Assembly (NCBI GenBank): GCA_022486705.1
Contig: JAKVKC010000009.1
Span: forward strand, 1-64,000
Reading direction: 5' to 3'
DNA length: 64,000 nucleotides
Source: Solobacterium sp.
GTDB taxonomy: Bacteria; Bacillota_I; Bacilli_A; Erysipelotrichales; Erysipelotrichaceae
The notes beneath the pieces were generated by a model, which made no database searches, was not told the origin of the DNA, and saw only the letters and a program-made list of their open reading frames with translations. Shown here piece by piece: positions 42,652-51,581 of this stretch. The position numbers and the translations under genes are program-made. The number at the start of each line of letters is the position of its first letter. Positions within the stretch are counted from its first letter, which is position 1.

Positions 42652-43035
42652 ATGAGCTATCAGATTGGGCAGATCGTTGAAGGAAAAATAACCGGCATAC
42701 AGCCATATGGAGCATTTGTCAGTTTAGATAAGCATACCAGCGGACTGATCCATATTTCCGAGATCTCCGATGGCTTTATCAGAGATATCAATTCATTTGT
42801 AAAAGTCGGTGATACGGTAAAAGCAAAGATCATCGATTTTGACAATACAACGAACCAGGCAAGGCTTTCTATCAAAGCATTGAATCATAGCCGGGTGCGC
42901 AACAGAAGGAAACAGACGCCGCTGATCAAGGCATCGCTGCCTTCCATGAAGATTGGTTTTCAATCCATTGCTTCACATATGGATCAATGGATTGCAGATG
43001 CAAAAGGAGAGATATTACATGACAATGAAATTTGA
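42652..43035 (+). CDS. S1 RNA-binding domain protein (general stress protein 13/CvfD-like)
   Basis: A 127-residue protein with an N-terminal S1 domain (about residues 1-75: GQIVEGKITGIQPYGAFVSLDKHTSGLIHISEIS, VGDTVKAKIIDFD) and a basic tail (HSRVRNRRKQTP) followed by GFQSIASHMDQWI. Size and the C-terminal part match the Gsp13/YugI/CvfD group, which binds ribosomes or RNA and has regulatory roles. It overlaps pgi by 17 nt, so the two are coupled, the same gene pairing seen in other Bacillota (yugI next to pgi). Confidence 0.9.
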   Translation: MSYQIGQIVEGKITGIQPYGAFVSLDKHTSGLIHISEISDGFIRDINSFVKVGDTVKAKIIDFDNTTNQARLSIKALNHSRVRNRRKQTPLIKASLPSMKIGFQSIASHMDQWIADAKGEILHDNEI

Positions 43036-44308
43036 TGCATCACACGGTCTGCTGAAAGAGGAGATTTCTTCTTATCAGGACAAAGTTACAGAACTGCATA
43101 AGGCGATCCGCAGCAGAACAGGAGCCGGCAATGATTTTATGGGATGGGTCGAATGGCCTGCATCCTATGACAAAGAAGAATTTGCCCGGATCATCAAGAC
43201 AGCTGAAAGAGTCAGAGACAAGGCTGAAGTATTGATCGTATGCGGTATTGGCGGATCTTATTTAGGCGCCAGAGCAGCTATTGAAATGATCAATGGCCTG
43301 TATCCGGAAGGAAAAACAGAAGTGATCTATATCGGCAATACCTTCTCATCGACATATGTATCGCAGGTCATGAAGCATGTTCAGAATAAGTCTGTCGTCC
43401 TCAATGTGATCTCCAAGTCCGGCACAACGACGGAAACAGCTCTTGCTTTCCGTGTCTTAAGAGAATTCATGGAAAAGAAGTACGGCAAGGAAGAGGCGAA
43501 GACCAGGATCATTGCTACGACCGATAAAGCCAGAGGTGCTCTGAAGACTTTGGCAGATCAGGAAGGCTATGAGACATTTGTCATTCCGGATGATATCGGC
43601 GGACGCTATTCGGTGATCACACCGGTCGGCTTAGTGCCGATGGCAATTGTCGGCATTGATATTGCGAAAGTCATGGAAGGACTTCATGATGCATATACGG
43701 AACTGAATACCGCGGATCTGAACAAGAACCCAGCATATCAGTATGCTGTGACCAGACGCATCATGCAGAAGCAGGGATACAATGTTGAGATGTTTGTTAC
43801 CTATGAACCGCAGATGCAGATGTTAGCAGAATGGTGGAAGCAGCTGTTAGGAGAATCTGAAGGCAAAGACGGCAAGGGCATCCTGCCGGACAGTGCATGT
43901 TTCTCAACTGATCTGCATTCTTTAGGCCAGTTCATCCAGCAGGGAAAGAAAGTCTTATATGAGACTGTGCTGGAAGTAGAAAAGCCAACTGAAGATCTTC
44001 ATGTAGAAGCAGATGAAGCAAATCTGGATAATATGAACTATCTGACTGGCAAGTCTTATGACTGGGTCAACAAGATGGCCGAAAAGGGAACGATCGAAGC
44101 ACATGTTGAGGCTGGCAATGTTCCGAATCTGCTGATCACGATCCCGGATATGAAGGAATACAGCTTTGGCTATCTCTGCTACTTCTTCTTCTTAGCTACG
44201 GCAATGACATGCTATATGATCGATATCAACCCATTCAATCAGCCAGGTGTTGAAATCTATAAGAAGAATATGTTCCGTCTGCTTGGCAAACCGGGATACG
44301 AAAAGTAA
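43019..44308 (+). CDS. pgi: Glucose-6-phosphate isomerase
   Basis: Interconverts glucose-6-phosphate and fructose-6-phosphate. 429 residues, the length of the shorter Bacillota class. Two sugar isomerase (SIS-like) regions: VCGIGGSYLGARAAIE near 77 and VISKSGTTTETALAFR near 138; signature DIGGRYSVITPVGLVP near 202; HSLGQFIQQG. The start at 43019 has GGAGAG 9 nt upstream inside the S1 gene. Confidence 0.96.
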   Translation: MTMKFDASHGLLKEEISSYQDKVTELHKAIRSRTGAGNDFMGWVEWPASYDKEEFARIIKTAERVRDKAEVLIVCGIGGSYLGARAAIEMINGLYPEGKTEVIYIGNTFSSTYVSQVMKHVQNKSVVLNVISKSGTTTETALAFRVLREFMEKKYGKEEAKTRIIATTDKARGALKTLADQEGYETFVIPDDIGGRYSVITPVGLVPMAIVGIDIAKVMEGLHDAYTELNTADLNKNPAYQYAVTRRIMQKQGYNVEMFVTYEPQMQMLAEWWKQLLGESEGKDGKGILPDSACFSTDLHSLGQFIQQGKKVLYETVLEVEKPTEDLHVEADEANLDNMNYLTGKSYDWVNKMAEKGTIEAHVEAGNVPNLLITIPDMKEYSFGYLCYFFFLATAMTCYMIDINPFNQPGVEIYKKNMFRLLGKPGYEK

Positions 44309-44332
44309 GCAATCGATAAGAAACAATGATAT

Positions 44333-44367
44333 GGCTTGGTCCTGCACAATGGGATCAAGTCTTTTTT
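44333..44367 (+). terminator. Intrinsic terminator after pgi
   Basis: GGCTTGGTCC pairs with GGATCAAGTC (two G-U pairs), then six T residues. Confidence 0.88.
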
Positions 44368-44433
44368 ATGCGGGATCCGCATGATCATCATGAAGGATAG
44401 GCATGCAGAAAAAGAAGGAAAAAGGGTTGGCAA

Positions 44434-44442
44434 TGGTATAAT
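44434..44442 (+). promoter_or_regulatory. Extended -10 promoter of the DUF362 gene
   Basis: TGGTATAAT is a perfect extended -10 (TGnTATAAT). AGGAG follows before the ATG at 44460. Confidence 0.7.
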
Positions 44443-44459
44443 GAGAGCAGGAGAAAAAT

Positions 44460-45470
44460 ATGACAATCATGCAGGAAAAAGATGGTGCAGAGTATCTGCC
44501 TTACAGTGAACGTACAGGCAAAGAATCAATCGTGTATTTTACGCGGGATCTTTCAGCCGCAGGACTGATCAAAGCATATGAGAAGATCGGATCTGTACTG
44601 ACAGGAAAGATTGCCGTAAAGCTGCACACCGGCGAAAAACATGGACCGAACATTCTGCCGCGGCCTTGGGTGAAAGAACTGATGTCCAAAGAAATTCCGG
44701 ATGGGACGATCGTGGAGACGAATACGTATTATGACGGCGACCGCTATACAACGGAAAAGCATCGTGAAACACTGCAGGTCAATGGCTGGACGTTCTGTCC
44801 CGTCGATATCATGGATGAAGAGGGCACTGCTGCGCTGCCGGTCAAAAATGGCAGATGGTTCAAGGAGATGCATGTTGGATCGCATGAACTGAACTATGAT
44901 TCCATGCTTGTTCTGACGCATTTCAAAGGCCATACGCAGGGAGGCTTCGGCGGTTCCAACAAGAATATCGGCATTGGCTGTGCAGATGGCCGCATCGGCA
45001 AAAAAGAGATCCATACAACGCCCGGTCAGCCGAATATGTGGGATATCAAAGAAGAAGAATTCATGGAACGCTTTACGGAATCAGCCAAAGCGACCGTAGA
45101 TCATTTCGGCAGTCAGATCGCTTTTATCAATGTTATGCGCAATATGTCGGTATCCTGCGACTGCGAAGGGATCCAGGCTGAACCAGTCGTGACACCGAAT
45201 GTCGGTATCTTGGCTTCCTTGGATATCTGTGCGATCGATCAGGCATCTATTGATATGATCTATGCAATGGATGAAAAGGATCATCATGATTTTGTTGAGC
45301 GCGTTCAATCTCGGCATGGCCTGCGTCAGCTCTCGTATATGAATGAGCTTGGCATGGGGAATCGCCGCTATCATCTGATCGATCTGGATCGCGAGGAAGC
45401 AGAGATCGATGCAGGCGAGGCAGTCAAAGATGTTGTTCCGTTCAATGCCCCAAAGATCATTCAGCGCTGA
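44460..45470 (+). CDS. DUF362-domain protein without ferredoxin domain
   Basis: A 336-residue soluble protein. KIAVKLHTGEKHGPNILPRPWVKEL near residue 50 and HFKGHTQGGFGGSNKNIGIGCADGRIGKKEIH near 160, with SCDCEGIQAEPVVTPNVGILASLDICAIDQASIDMIY near 235, are DUF362 landmarks. Many DUF362 proteins carry a 4Fe-4S ferredoxin module; none is seen here, although C-x-C (SCDCEG) and C in IGIGCADG could be metal ligands. Function is unknown. Monocistronic with promoter and terminator. Confidence 0.86.
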   Translation: MTIMQEKDGAEYLPYSERTGKESIVYFTRDLSAAGLIKAYEKIGSVLTGKIAVKLHTGEKHGPNILPRPWVKELMSKEIPDGTIVETNTYYDGDRYTTEKHRETLQVNGWTFCPVDIMDEEGTAALPVKNGRWFKEMHVGSHELNYDSMLVLTHFKGHTQGGFGGSNKNIGIGCADGRIGKKEIHTTPGQPNMWDIKEEEFMERFTESAKATVDHFGSQIAFINVMRNMSVSCDCEGIQAEPVVTPNVGILASLDICAIDQASIDMIYAMDEKDHHDFVERVQSRHGLRQLSYMNELGMGNRRYHLIDLDREEAEIDAGEAVKDVVPFNAPKIIQR

Positions 45471-45490
45471 AGAAGGAGAGATCCTTCTTT
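45470..45490 (+). terminator. Intrinsic terminator after the DUF362 gene
   Basis: AGAAGGA, loop GAGA, TCCTTCT and a short T run; the stem starts at the stop codon. Confidence 0.85.
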
Positions 45491-45500
45491 TTCTGTGCGT

Positions 45501-45529
45501 GTGACAAAAGACAGCTGCGGCAGTATCAT
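45501..45529 (+). promoter_or_regulatory. MATE gene promoter (probably leaderless)
   Basis: GTGACA (45501-45506), 17 nt, TATCAT (45524-45529); the ATG begins only 6 nt after the -10. Confidence 0.62.
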
Positions 45530-45535
45530 AACAGG

Positions 45536-46906
45536 ATGAATAATGAAGAACAGAAAAAGCAGTATATAAAAATGACGGAAACACCCGTCTCCAAGCTGAT
45601 CCTGTCATTGGGCATTCCGACCATTATTTCGATGCTTGTAACGAGCATCTATAACATGGCAGATACATATTTTGTCGGTACGATCTCTACCAGTGCTTCG
45701 GGAGCTACCGGCATTGTCTTTGGCTTAATGGCCATCCTGCAGGCTTTCGGCTTTATGTTCGGCCATGGGGCAGGATCCAATATTGCGCGTCAGCTTGGAG
45801 ACCGCAATGTCAATGCGGCACATGAATATGCAAGCACGTCATTCTGGTCCTCGATCTTAGCTGGTCTTCTGGTCCTGATCCTTGGTCTTGCATGCATGGA
45901 TCCGCTGATGCGCATGCTTGGCAGTACAGATACGATTCTTCCTTATGCCAGAACGTATGCTTTCTATATTCTGCTCGCCGGCCCGGCCATGACATCTTCC
46001 TGCGTCATGAATAATATTCTGCGCTATGAAGGAAAAGCAGTATTTGCCATGTTCGGTCTGACGGCAGGCGGCCTATTGAATATCTTAGGGGATTATATCT
46101 TTGTAGATCTTCTGCATATGGGCATCGGCGGTGCTGGACTGTCGACCACTCTTTCGGAATATATCTCTATGTTCATTCTGCTGCTGCCGTATCTGCAGGG
46201 AAAGACACAGTCAAAATTCAATATGAAGTACTTTACAAGAAGATTCTCTGTCTTCCGCAATATCATCAGCACTGGGCTTCCTTCTTTAGCAAGACAGGGC
46301 CTGAACAGTGCTTCTACGATGATCCTGAATGTATGTGCCGGCGGCTATGGCGATGCGGCGGTGGCTGCTATTTCTATCGTGACCAGAATTGTGAACTTTC
46401 TCTTCTGTGTTGCCATCGGCATCGGACAGGGCTTTCAGCCGGTATCTGCCTTCAACTATGGAGCCAAGAAGTATCAGCGTGTCAAAGCTGGCTTTCTCTT
46501 TGCTTTGAAGCTTGGCACTGCCCTCATGATCATTCTGAGCATTCTGTCTTTTGTCCAAGCGGAAACATTTGTTGCGTTCTTCCGCGATGATCCGGAGGTC
46601 ACGAAGATCGGTGCTGCAGCAATGCGCTATCAATGCATTTCCTTGGTACTGATGCCGATATCGATGTATGGCAATATGCTGTTCCAATCCATCGGCAAAA
46701 GCGCAGCCGCAACTTTCTTGGCTGCCCTGCGCAGCGGATTGGTACTGATCCCAACGGTCCTTCTGATGAATTGGATCTTGGGCCTGTATGGCTTAGAGAT
46801 GGCACAGAGCGTCAGTGAGATCCTGTCTGCTTTGATCACGGTACCATTCCTGGTCATCTTCTTAAGGTCGCTGCCGGCAGACGTATCTGCTGAGAAAGCA
46901 TCATAA
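45536..46906 (+). CDS. MATE family efflux transporter
   Basis: A 456-residue multidrug/toxin exporter with twelve predicted helices in two MatE halves. The first half has SLGIPTIISMLVTSIYNMADTYFVG and FGHGAGSNIARQLGDRN; the second half, after residue 230, has TGLPSLARQGLNSASTMILN and GQGFQPVSAFNYGAKKYQRVKAGF. Energised by Na+ or H+; substrates unknown. No Shine-Dalgarno is present for the ATG at 45536 or for the next Met at 45572; the first is placed where transcription should start. Confidence 0.92.
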   Translation: MNNEEQKKQYIKMTETPVSKLILSLGIPTIISMLVTSIYNMADTYFVGTISTSASGATGIVFGLMAILQAFGFMFGHGAGSNIARQLGDRNVNAAHEYASTSFWSSILAGLLVLILGLACMDPLMRMLGSTDTILPYARTYAFYILLAGPAMTSSCVMNNILRYEGKAVFAMFGLTAGGLLNILGDYIFVDLLHMGIGGAGLSTTLSEYISMFILLLPYLQGKTQSKFNMKYFTRRFSVFRNIISTGLPSLARQGLNSASTMILNVCAGGYGDAAVAAISIVTRIVNFLFCVAIGIGQGFQPVSAFNYGAKKYQRVKAGFLFALKLGTALMIILSILSFVQAETFVAFFRDDPEVTKIGAAAMRYQCISLVLMPISMYGNMLFQSIGKSAAATFLAALRSGLVLIPTVLLMNWILGLYGLEMAQSVSEILSALITVPFLVIFLRSLPADVSAEKAS

Positions 46907-46907
46907 G

Positions 46908-46955
46908 AAAAGGAATCCAAACTGTCTTTATACGGCAGAGCGGATTCCTTTTTTA
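46908..46955. terminator. Bidirectional terminator between the MATE and ArsP_2 genes
   Basis: AAGGAATCC (46910-46918) pairs with GGATTCCTT (46942-46950), with an inner CTGTC/GGCAG pairing; T runs leave on both strands. Confidence 0.88.
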
Positions 46956-47795
46956 TATGAGCGTCAGTATCAGTTCGATCAATAGACCGCCGATCAGGCC
47001 GCAGAGCCATGTCAGGAACATGATCTGGAAATTCTCTTTGAGATCTGGATTGACCCGCCACAGGACCATCATGCCGGTACCGGCATTGACTAACAGCCCA
47101 GCACATACTGCCGCAAAGCCAATCACGCCTTCCAGATACATCTTGGTCAGCAGGATCGAAGAAGCACAGGAAGGGATCATGCCGATCAGCGTTGAAACAA
47201 AGACCGATTGATTTGGATAAGAAGCAACAAATAAGCGCAGGCTGTCTTCCCCGATCCAAGCAACGATCAGGTTGAAGACAAGGGTGATCAGCAGCAGCCA
47301 TACGGCTACCTGCATTGTATGCATGGCAGCCGAATAGAAGATGCCATGCGAATGATCATCATGTTCACGTTCGCAGAATTCTTCCACATCAATGCTGCGC
47401 TTCTTTGAGAACTGATCAATGATGACACCGGCAATGCCGGCCACGATCAGCTTGACGATCAGGATCGGCCAGATCTTGCTGAAAGGTGCCTGCATGCTCA
47501 GCATGATCGAAAGCATCTCATCAGAAGAAGAGAGATAAACAGCAACTAAGGTGCCGGCCGAGATCACGCCGGTCGCAAACAGCGAAGAAGCAGCTCCGGC
47601 AAAGCCGCAGGAAGGGATCAGTCCCATGATCGTTCCCATGATCGGATTCAGCCGGCGATGTTTTTCTAAGAAGTGCTCCATCTTATGACCGGCTTCATGT
47701 TCCATGAATTCCAAGAGCAGATAGATAATAAATAAGAAGGGAATGATCTTAACGACATCGCTCAGGGAATCCAGCAGAATATCGATCAGTACCAT
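46953..47795 (-). CDS. Putative metal (manganese/arsenic-type) exporter, ArsP_2 family
   Basis: A 280-residue membrane protein with about eight to ten helices. Two internally related segments, TIMGLIPSCGFAGAASSLFATGVIS and TLIGMIPSCASSILLTKMYLEG, each contain IPSC, typical for the PF11449 putative 10-TM heavy-metal exporter group. A central His/Glu-rich cytoplasmic loop (EEFCEREHDDHSHG) could bind metal. Substrate is not settled in the family. It overlaps the end of apbE by 10 nt, so the two are one operon. Confidence 0.82.
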   Translation of the reverse strand: MVLIDILLDSLSDVVKIIPFLFIIYLLLEFMEHEAGHKMEHFLEKHRRLNPIMGTIMGLIPSCGFAGAASSLFATGVISAGTLVAVYLSSSDEMLSIMLSMQAPFSKIWPILIVKLIVAGIAGVIIDQFSKKRSIDVEEFCEREHDDHSHGIFYSAAMHTMQVAVWLLLITLVFNLIVAWIGEDSLRLFVASYPNQSVFVSTLIGMIPSCASSILLTKMYLEGVIGFAAVCAGLLVNAGTGMMVLWRVNPDLKENFQIMFLTWLCGLIGGLLIELILTLI

Positions 47796-48922
47796 ATCAG
47801 ATCATCCTTGATGTCATCGGTATAGGTGACAAAATAGCTTCCTTCTGTTTTGCCTGTTTCATTCTGTGTCTTATCAGGATCCATGATCCATACGGCAGAT
47901 ACTTTCTTTCCGGATGCTGCTTCATAAGCAGCCAAAGCCTTTTTGCCATCCGCGACGCTCATCGTAAACAGCGTTGTAGACAGACAGTCAGCGACGCCGG
48001 AATCATCAGCGATGATCGTCACACTGTGGTAGTAGGTGGCAGGAAAGAGGGTCTGCGGATCAATAATATGCGAATAGCGATTGCCGTCGGTCCCGGTATA
48101 GTAGCGTTCATAATCGCCGGAAGTGACAACAGAATAAGAAGGATCCACATCCAGAGCAACTAAAGATTCTCCCGTGGAACTGCCTGGATTGGTAATGCCG
48201 ATGCGCCATTGCGAGCCATCGGCTTTTGCTCCAAGCAGACGGATGTTCCGCCCGACATTGACATACCCGCCGCTGATATTCTGCTTTTCCAGATCGGCAG
48301 CGACCTGTTCTGTGGCATAGCCTTTGGCAATGCCGCCGACATCCAAGGAAACTGCGGCATCGGTGATATAGACGGTACTGGCATCTTCATCAATGATGAC
48401 TTTATCCCAGCCGCTCTCTGTCTTTACTGCATCCAATTCTTCCTGTGAAGGGATCGGACCATTCTGTCCCTGTTCATTCAAGGTGATGCCATTTTCACGA
48501 TATGTATGCCATATCTTAAGAACAGCGCCCATCGTAATATCAAATTCACCATCGGAATAGACATAGAACTGTTTTGCCAGTTTCAGCATATCAATGATCT
48601 TCTGATCGACTTTGACCGGCTGAATGCCTGCATTGTCATTGATCGTCTTCAGATTATTTATACCGTCATAATTGTTATAGATATCATAGAGATCGCTGTA
48701 CTCTTTCAAGGCGGTCAAAGAGCTCTGATAGTGCTCTGCACTTTCATCTGTTTTCGGTGCTTCCTGATATGCGTAAGTGGTATCAAAGATCCCGGCATCA
48801 AGATTTGTATTCTTATATGCTTCTGTGGATGCCGATGCGGAAGAAGCGGGTGCTGTATTTGCGGAACAGCCAGTCAGCAGAAGAGCTGACAGTACGATTT
48901 TGCATATGTTTTTCTTTGTCAT
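47786..48922 (-). CDS. apbE: FAD:protein FMN transferase ApbE (lipoprotein)
   Basis: Attaches FMN covalently to Thr/Ser of target proteins outside the membrane. Signal peptide with lipobox LLTGC, Cys near residue 19. Core motifs: YNNYDGINNLKTIND, the DGEFDITMGAVLKIWH region, VSLDVGGIAKGYATEQVAADL, and TSGDYERYY...YSHIIDPQT. 378 residues. It is divergent from the rnf operon, whose RnfD and RnfG carry flavinylation motifs, so these are the likely targets. The ATG has no Shine-Dalgarno and lies 8 nt after TATAAT (48936-48931). Confidence 0.94.
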   Translation of the reverse strand: MTKKNICKIVLSALLLTGCSANTAPASSASASTEAYKNTNLDAGIFDTTYAYQEAPKTDESAEHYQSSLTALKEYSDLYDIYNNYDGINNLKTINDNAGIQPVKVDQKIIDMLKLAKQFYVYSDGEFDITMGAVLKIWHTYRENGITLNEQGQNGPIPSQEELDAVKTESGWDKVIIDEDASTVYITDAAVSLDVGGIAKGYATEQVAADLEKQNISGGYVNVGRNIRLLGAKADGSQWRIGITNPGSSTGESLVALDVDPSYSVVTSGDYERYYTGTDGNRYSHIIDPQTLFPATYYHSVTIIADDSGVADCLSTTLFTMSVADGKKALAAYEAASGKKVSAVWIMDPDKTQNETGKTEGSYFVTYTDDIKDDLIWY

Positions 48923-48930
48923 ATTGACCG

Positions 48931-48936
48931 ATTATA
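48931..48936 (-). promoter_or_regulatory. -10 box of apbE (probably leaderless)
   Basis: TATAAT on the minus strand, 8 nt before the apbE ATG; no clear -35. Confidence 0.6.
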
Positions 48937-49074
48937 GCAGAACTTAAAAAAAGTACCTAACATCTGCTCACCTGAACAATTGATGAAATATTCAAGGAAA
49001 TAATACAATCCTGCGGGATTGCCCAGTTAACTGTTGGTAAACTGATTAAGAAACTGCATAAATAAAGAAAAAGA

Positions 49075-49083
49075 TGCTATAAT
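49075..49083 (+). promoter_or_regulatory. rnf operon promoter (extended -10)
   Basis: TGCTATAAT is a perfect extended -10. A 10-bp palindrome CAGTTAACTG lies upstream at 49024-49033. GGGAGGAG follows before the rnfC ATG. Confidence 0.68.
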
Positions 49084-49111
49084 TCTCTCTGTTTTGATGG
49101 GAGGAGACCAT

Positions 49112-50431
49112 ATGTCATTTTTACAGGGACCGATGAATGAACATCTCAATGGACATAAGGATCTGACGCTGGGCAAGGAAGTCCTGAAGTCAATGGATCC
49201 GGATGTGGTATGGGTGCCGTTATATAACGGAAACGCAGCATGCACACCATGTGTGAAAGTTGGAGATGAAGTTTCGATCGGTACAAAGGTCGCAGAAAGA
49301 AACGACCACTTTTATCTGCCTATCTTCTCGCCAGTATCTGGAACAGTTACCGGCATTGAGAAATTCATGACTTCTGGCATGACGCAGGGTGAACATTTAA
49401 GAATCCAGAATGACCACAAGAACACAGCTGTGCGTGCTTTTGCGGAGTTTGATTATGAAAAGGCCAGCTGGCAGGAACTGCTGGATTTCGTAAAGAACGC
49501 AGGAATGTTAGGACTTGGCGGTGCGGGCTTCCCTACCTACGTCAAGTATATGAAGCCGGAGAACGTGAAGCTGTTCATTGTCAATGCAGTGGAATGCGAA
49601 CCATATCTGACTTCTGACTACAAGAATATTGAAGCCAATCTATCCTTATTGAAAACAGGTGTTCTTGCTCTGTTCAAGCTTTCTAAAGCAGAGAAGGGAT
49701 GCATTGCAATCAAGGAAGATAAGAAAGATCAGATTGCTGCACTGCAGACTGCCTTCAGCGGTACACCGATCGAGATCCGTACGGTACCGGATAAGTATCC
49801 AATGGGCTGGGAGCGTGTGCTGGTCTATGAATTGACCGGAAAGCGCTATGACAGACTGCCGATGGAAGCAGGATGCGTGCTGAACAATGCTTCGACCGCA
49901 ATTGCTTTAGGCGATGCGATCGTCAATGGCATGCCGATCATTCATAAGGTGCTGACCGTTTCAGGCAATGCTCTGAAGCAGCCGCAGAATATTATTGTGC
50001 CGATCGGCACACCTGCTCACGAAGTCATTGAAGCAGTCGGCGGATACGCTGACGGTGTTGATGATGTTCTGGTGATTGCCGGCGGACCGATGATGGGCAA
50101 AGCAATTCCAAATGATACTTTTGTGATCTGTCCGCAGAATAATGGCCTGACAGTTCTGAAGAATGAACCGATCGACAGTGTTGCATGCCTGCGCTGCGGG
50201 AAATGCACAGAACATTGTCCATCTGGCCTGGAGCCAGTCAATATTGCGGCAGCTACAAAGAAGATGGATAAGGATGCTTTGGCTAAATTATCTGTTATGG
50301 ACTGCATTGAGTGCGGTTTATGCACATATGTATGTCCTTCAAAGATCGATGTGACCGAGAATGTCCGCAAAGGCAAGAGGCTCATTCAGCTGCAGATGCA
50401 GAAGGATAAGAAAGCAAAGGGAGGAAAATAA
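49112..50431 (+). CDS. rnfC: Rnf complex subunit RnfC
   Basis: Peripheral NADH-binding subunit of the ferredoxin:NAD+ oxidoreductase. N-terminal RnfC barrel-sandwich region (GDEVSIGTKVAERNDHFYLPIFSPVSGTVTGIE), the flavin/NADH-binding GLGGAGFPTYVKY near residue 137, and two 4Fe-4S motifs CLRCGKCTEHCPSG and CIECGLCTYVCPSK near residues 365 and 404. 439 residues. Start at 49112 has GGAGGAG upstream. First gene of rnfCDGEA. Confidence 0.95.
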   Translation: MSFLQGPMNEHLNGHKDLTLGKEVLKSMDPDVVWVPLYNGNAACTPCVKVGDEVSIGTKVAERNDHFYLPIFSPVSGTVTGIEKFMTSGMTQGEHLRIQNDHKNTAVRAFAEFDYEKASWQELLDFVKNAGMLGLGGAGFPTYVKYMKPENVKLFIVNAVECEPYLTSDYKNIEANLSLLKTGVLALFKLSKAEKGCIAIKEDKKDQIAALQTAFSGTPIEIRTVPDKYPMGWERVLVYELTGKRYDRLPMEAGCVLNNASTAIALGDAIVNGMPIIHKVLTVSGNALKQPQNIIVPIGTPAHEVIEAVGGYADGVDDVLVIAGGPMMGKAIPNDTFVICPQNNGLTVLKNEPIDSVACLRCGKCTEHCPSGLEPVNIAAATKKMDKDALAKLSVMDCIECGLCTYVCPSKIDVTENVRKGKRLIQLQMQKDKKAKGGK

Positions 50432-50433
50432 AC

Positions 50434-51567
50434 ATGAAAATTTCATACAGACCATCCCCGAACTATCGTTCTGAACAGAGCACAACTGGAATCATGTGGG
50501 ACGTCACGTTCTGCCTGCTGGCAGTTCTGCTGTTCTCGATCGTTTGGTACAGTGTATCTTATGGTGCAATGTATGGCTTGAGAGTATTCTTAATGGCTCT
50601 GTTTGCGGTCATTGCGGCCGAAGCTACAGAAGTCATCTGGTTCAAAGCAACGGGCAAGGATTGGAAAGAGATCTTCCATTCCTATGGCTGGGTCACAGCT
50701 TTGATCTTAGTTCTGATCACTCGCTTGGAAGTCAGCTATTATGCTGTCATTGTGGCAACGATCGTTGCTATTATCTTCGGCAAGATGGTATTCGGCGGCT
50801 TTGGCCAGAATATCTTCAACCCAGCAGCTTTCGGCGAAGCATTGATCATGAATTCCTTCAGTGCTTCCGTTGCATCTGATATTTCCACCGGGGCAACCCC
50901 AGTTACAACAATCAAGTCCGCAGGCTGGATCATGGATTCAAGCGCCTTCAGTGCGTTCCTGAGCCAGTTCGGCGGCCTCAAGAGCTTCTTCTTAGGCAAC
51001 TATGCATCCGTCATCGGCGGAAGCTGTGCCCTGCTGCTGATCTTATGTTTCCTTTATTTATTATGGAAGAAGGATATTGATTGGCATCTCAGCGTCAGCT
51101 ATGTTGTCACGATATTTGTTATTTCCGGCATTGTCGGTCTGATGAAGGGTGCAGGCTTTGAATACGGTCTGTTCAACGTCATCAGCGGCGGTGTGCTGTT
51201 CGGTGCTGTCTTTATGATGACAGATCCTGTATCAACGCCAGTTACCATCGGCGGCAGAGTCGTCTTTGGCATCTGCACAGCCTGCCTGACTCTGGTCATC
51301 CGCTGGCGGAGCAATCTTCCGGATGGTGTCCTATTCTCTATCTTATTAATGAACATGCTGACACCGGCAATCGATAAGGCATTCTCTGGCAATCAGATCA
51401 AGAATGCTTCCGCATTTATGAAGCGGGCAGTTATTATTTCTGTCATTGCTATTGCAACTGCTTTCTTTGTCGGCTCTATGCTTGCTCCTAAGACATCTTC
51501 AACGACAGCTGCTGTGCAGGAGAATCCAGCAGCCGAGATCACTGACATATCTGTCAGTGAAATGTGA
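50434..51567 (+). CDS. rnfD: Rnf complex subunit RnfD
   Basis: Membrane subunit homologous to NqrB, 377 residues with about nine to ten helices. The flavinylation motif reads STGATPVT near residues 150-157, placing the FMN-bearing Thr outside the membrane. FGGFGQNIFNPAAFGEALIM and the MTDPVSTPVTIGGRVVFGI block are typical. GGAGG lies before the ATG, 2 nt after rnfC. Confidence 0.95.
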   Translation: MKISYRPSPNYRSEQSTTGIMWDVTFCLLAVLLFSIVWYSVSYGAMYGLRVFLMALFAVIAAEATEVIWFKATGKDWKEIFHSYGWVTALILVLITRLEVSYYAVIVATIVAIIFGKMVFGGFGQNIFNPAAFGEALIMNSFSASVASDISTGATPVTTIKSAGWIMDSSAFSAFLSQFGGLKSFFLGNYASVIGGSCALLLILCFLYLLWKKDIDWHLSVSYVVTIFVISGIVGLMKGAGFEYGLFNVISGGVLFGAVFMMTDPVSTPVTIGGRVVFGICTACLTLVIRWRSNLPDGVLFSILLMNMLTPAIDKAFSGNQIKNASAFMKRAVIISVIAIATAFFVGSMLAPKTSSTTAAVQENPAAEITDISVSEM

Positions 51568-51581
51568 GGAGGGTACGAACA

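Noticed and set aside
46630-47301. 223-codon minus-strand ORF across the MATE/ArsP_2 boundary
   Set aside because: Overlaps both well-supported genes and the terminator between them; no recognisable protein.
49021-49045. Rex operator upstream of rnf
   Set aside because: CAGTTAACTG is palindromic but does not fit TTGTGAA-N4-TTCACAA.
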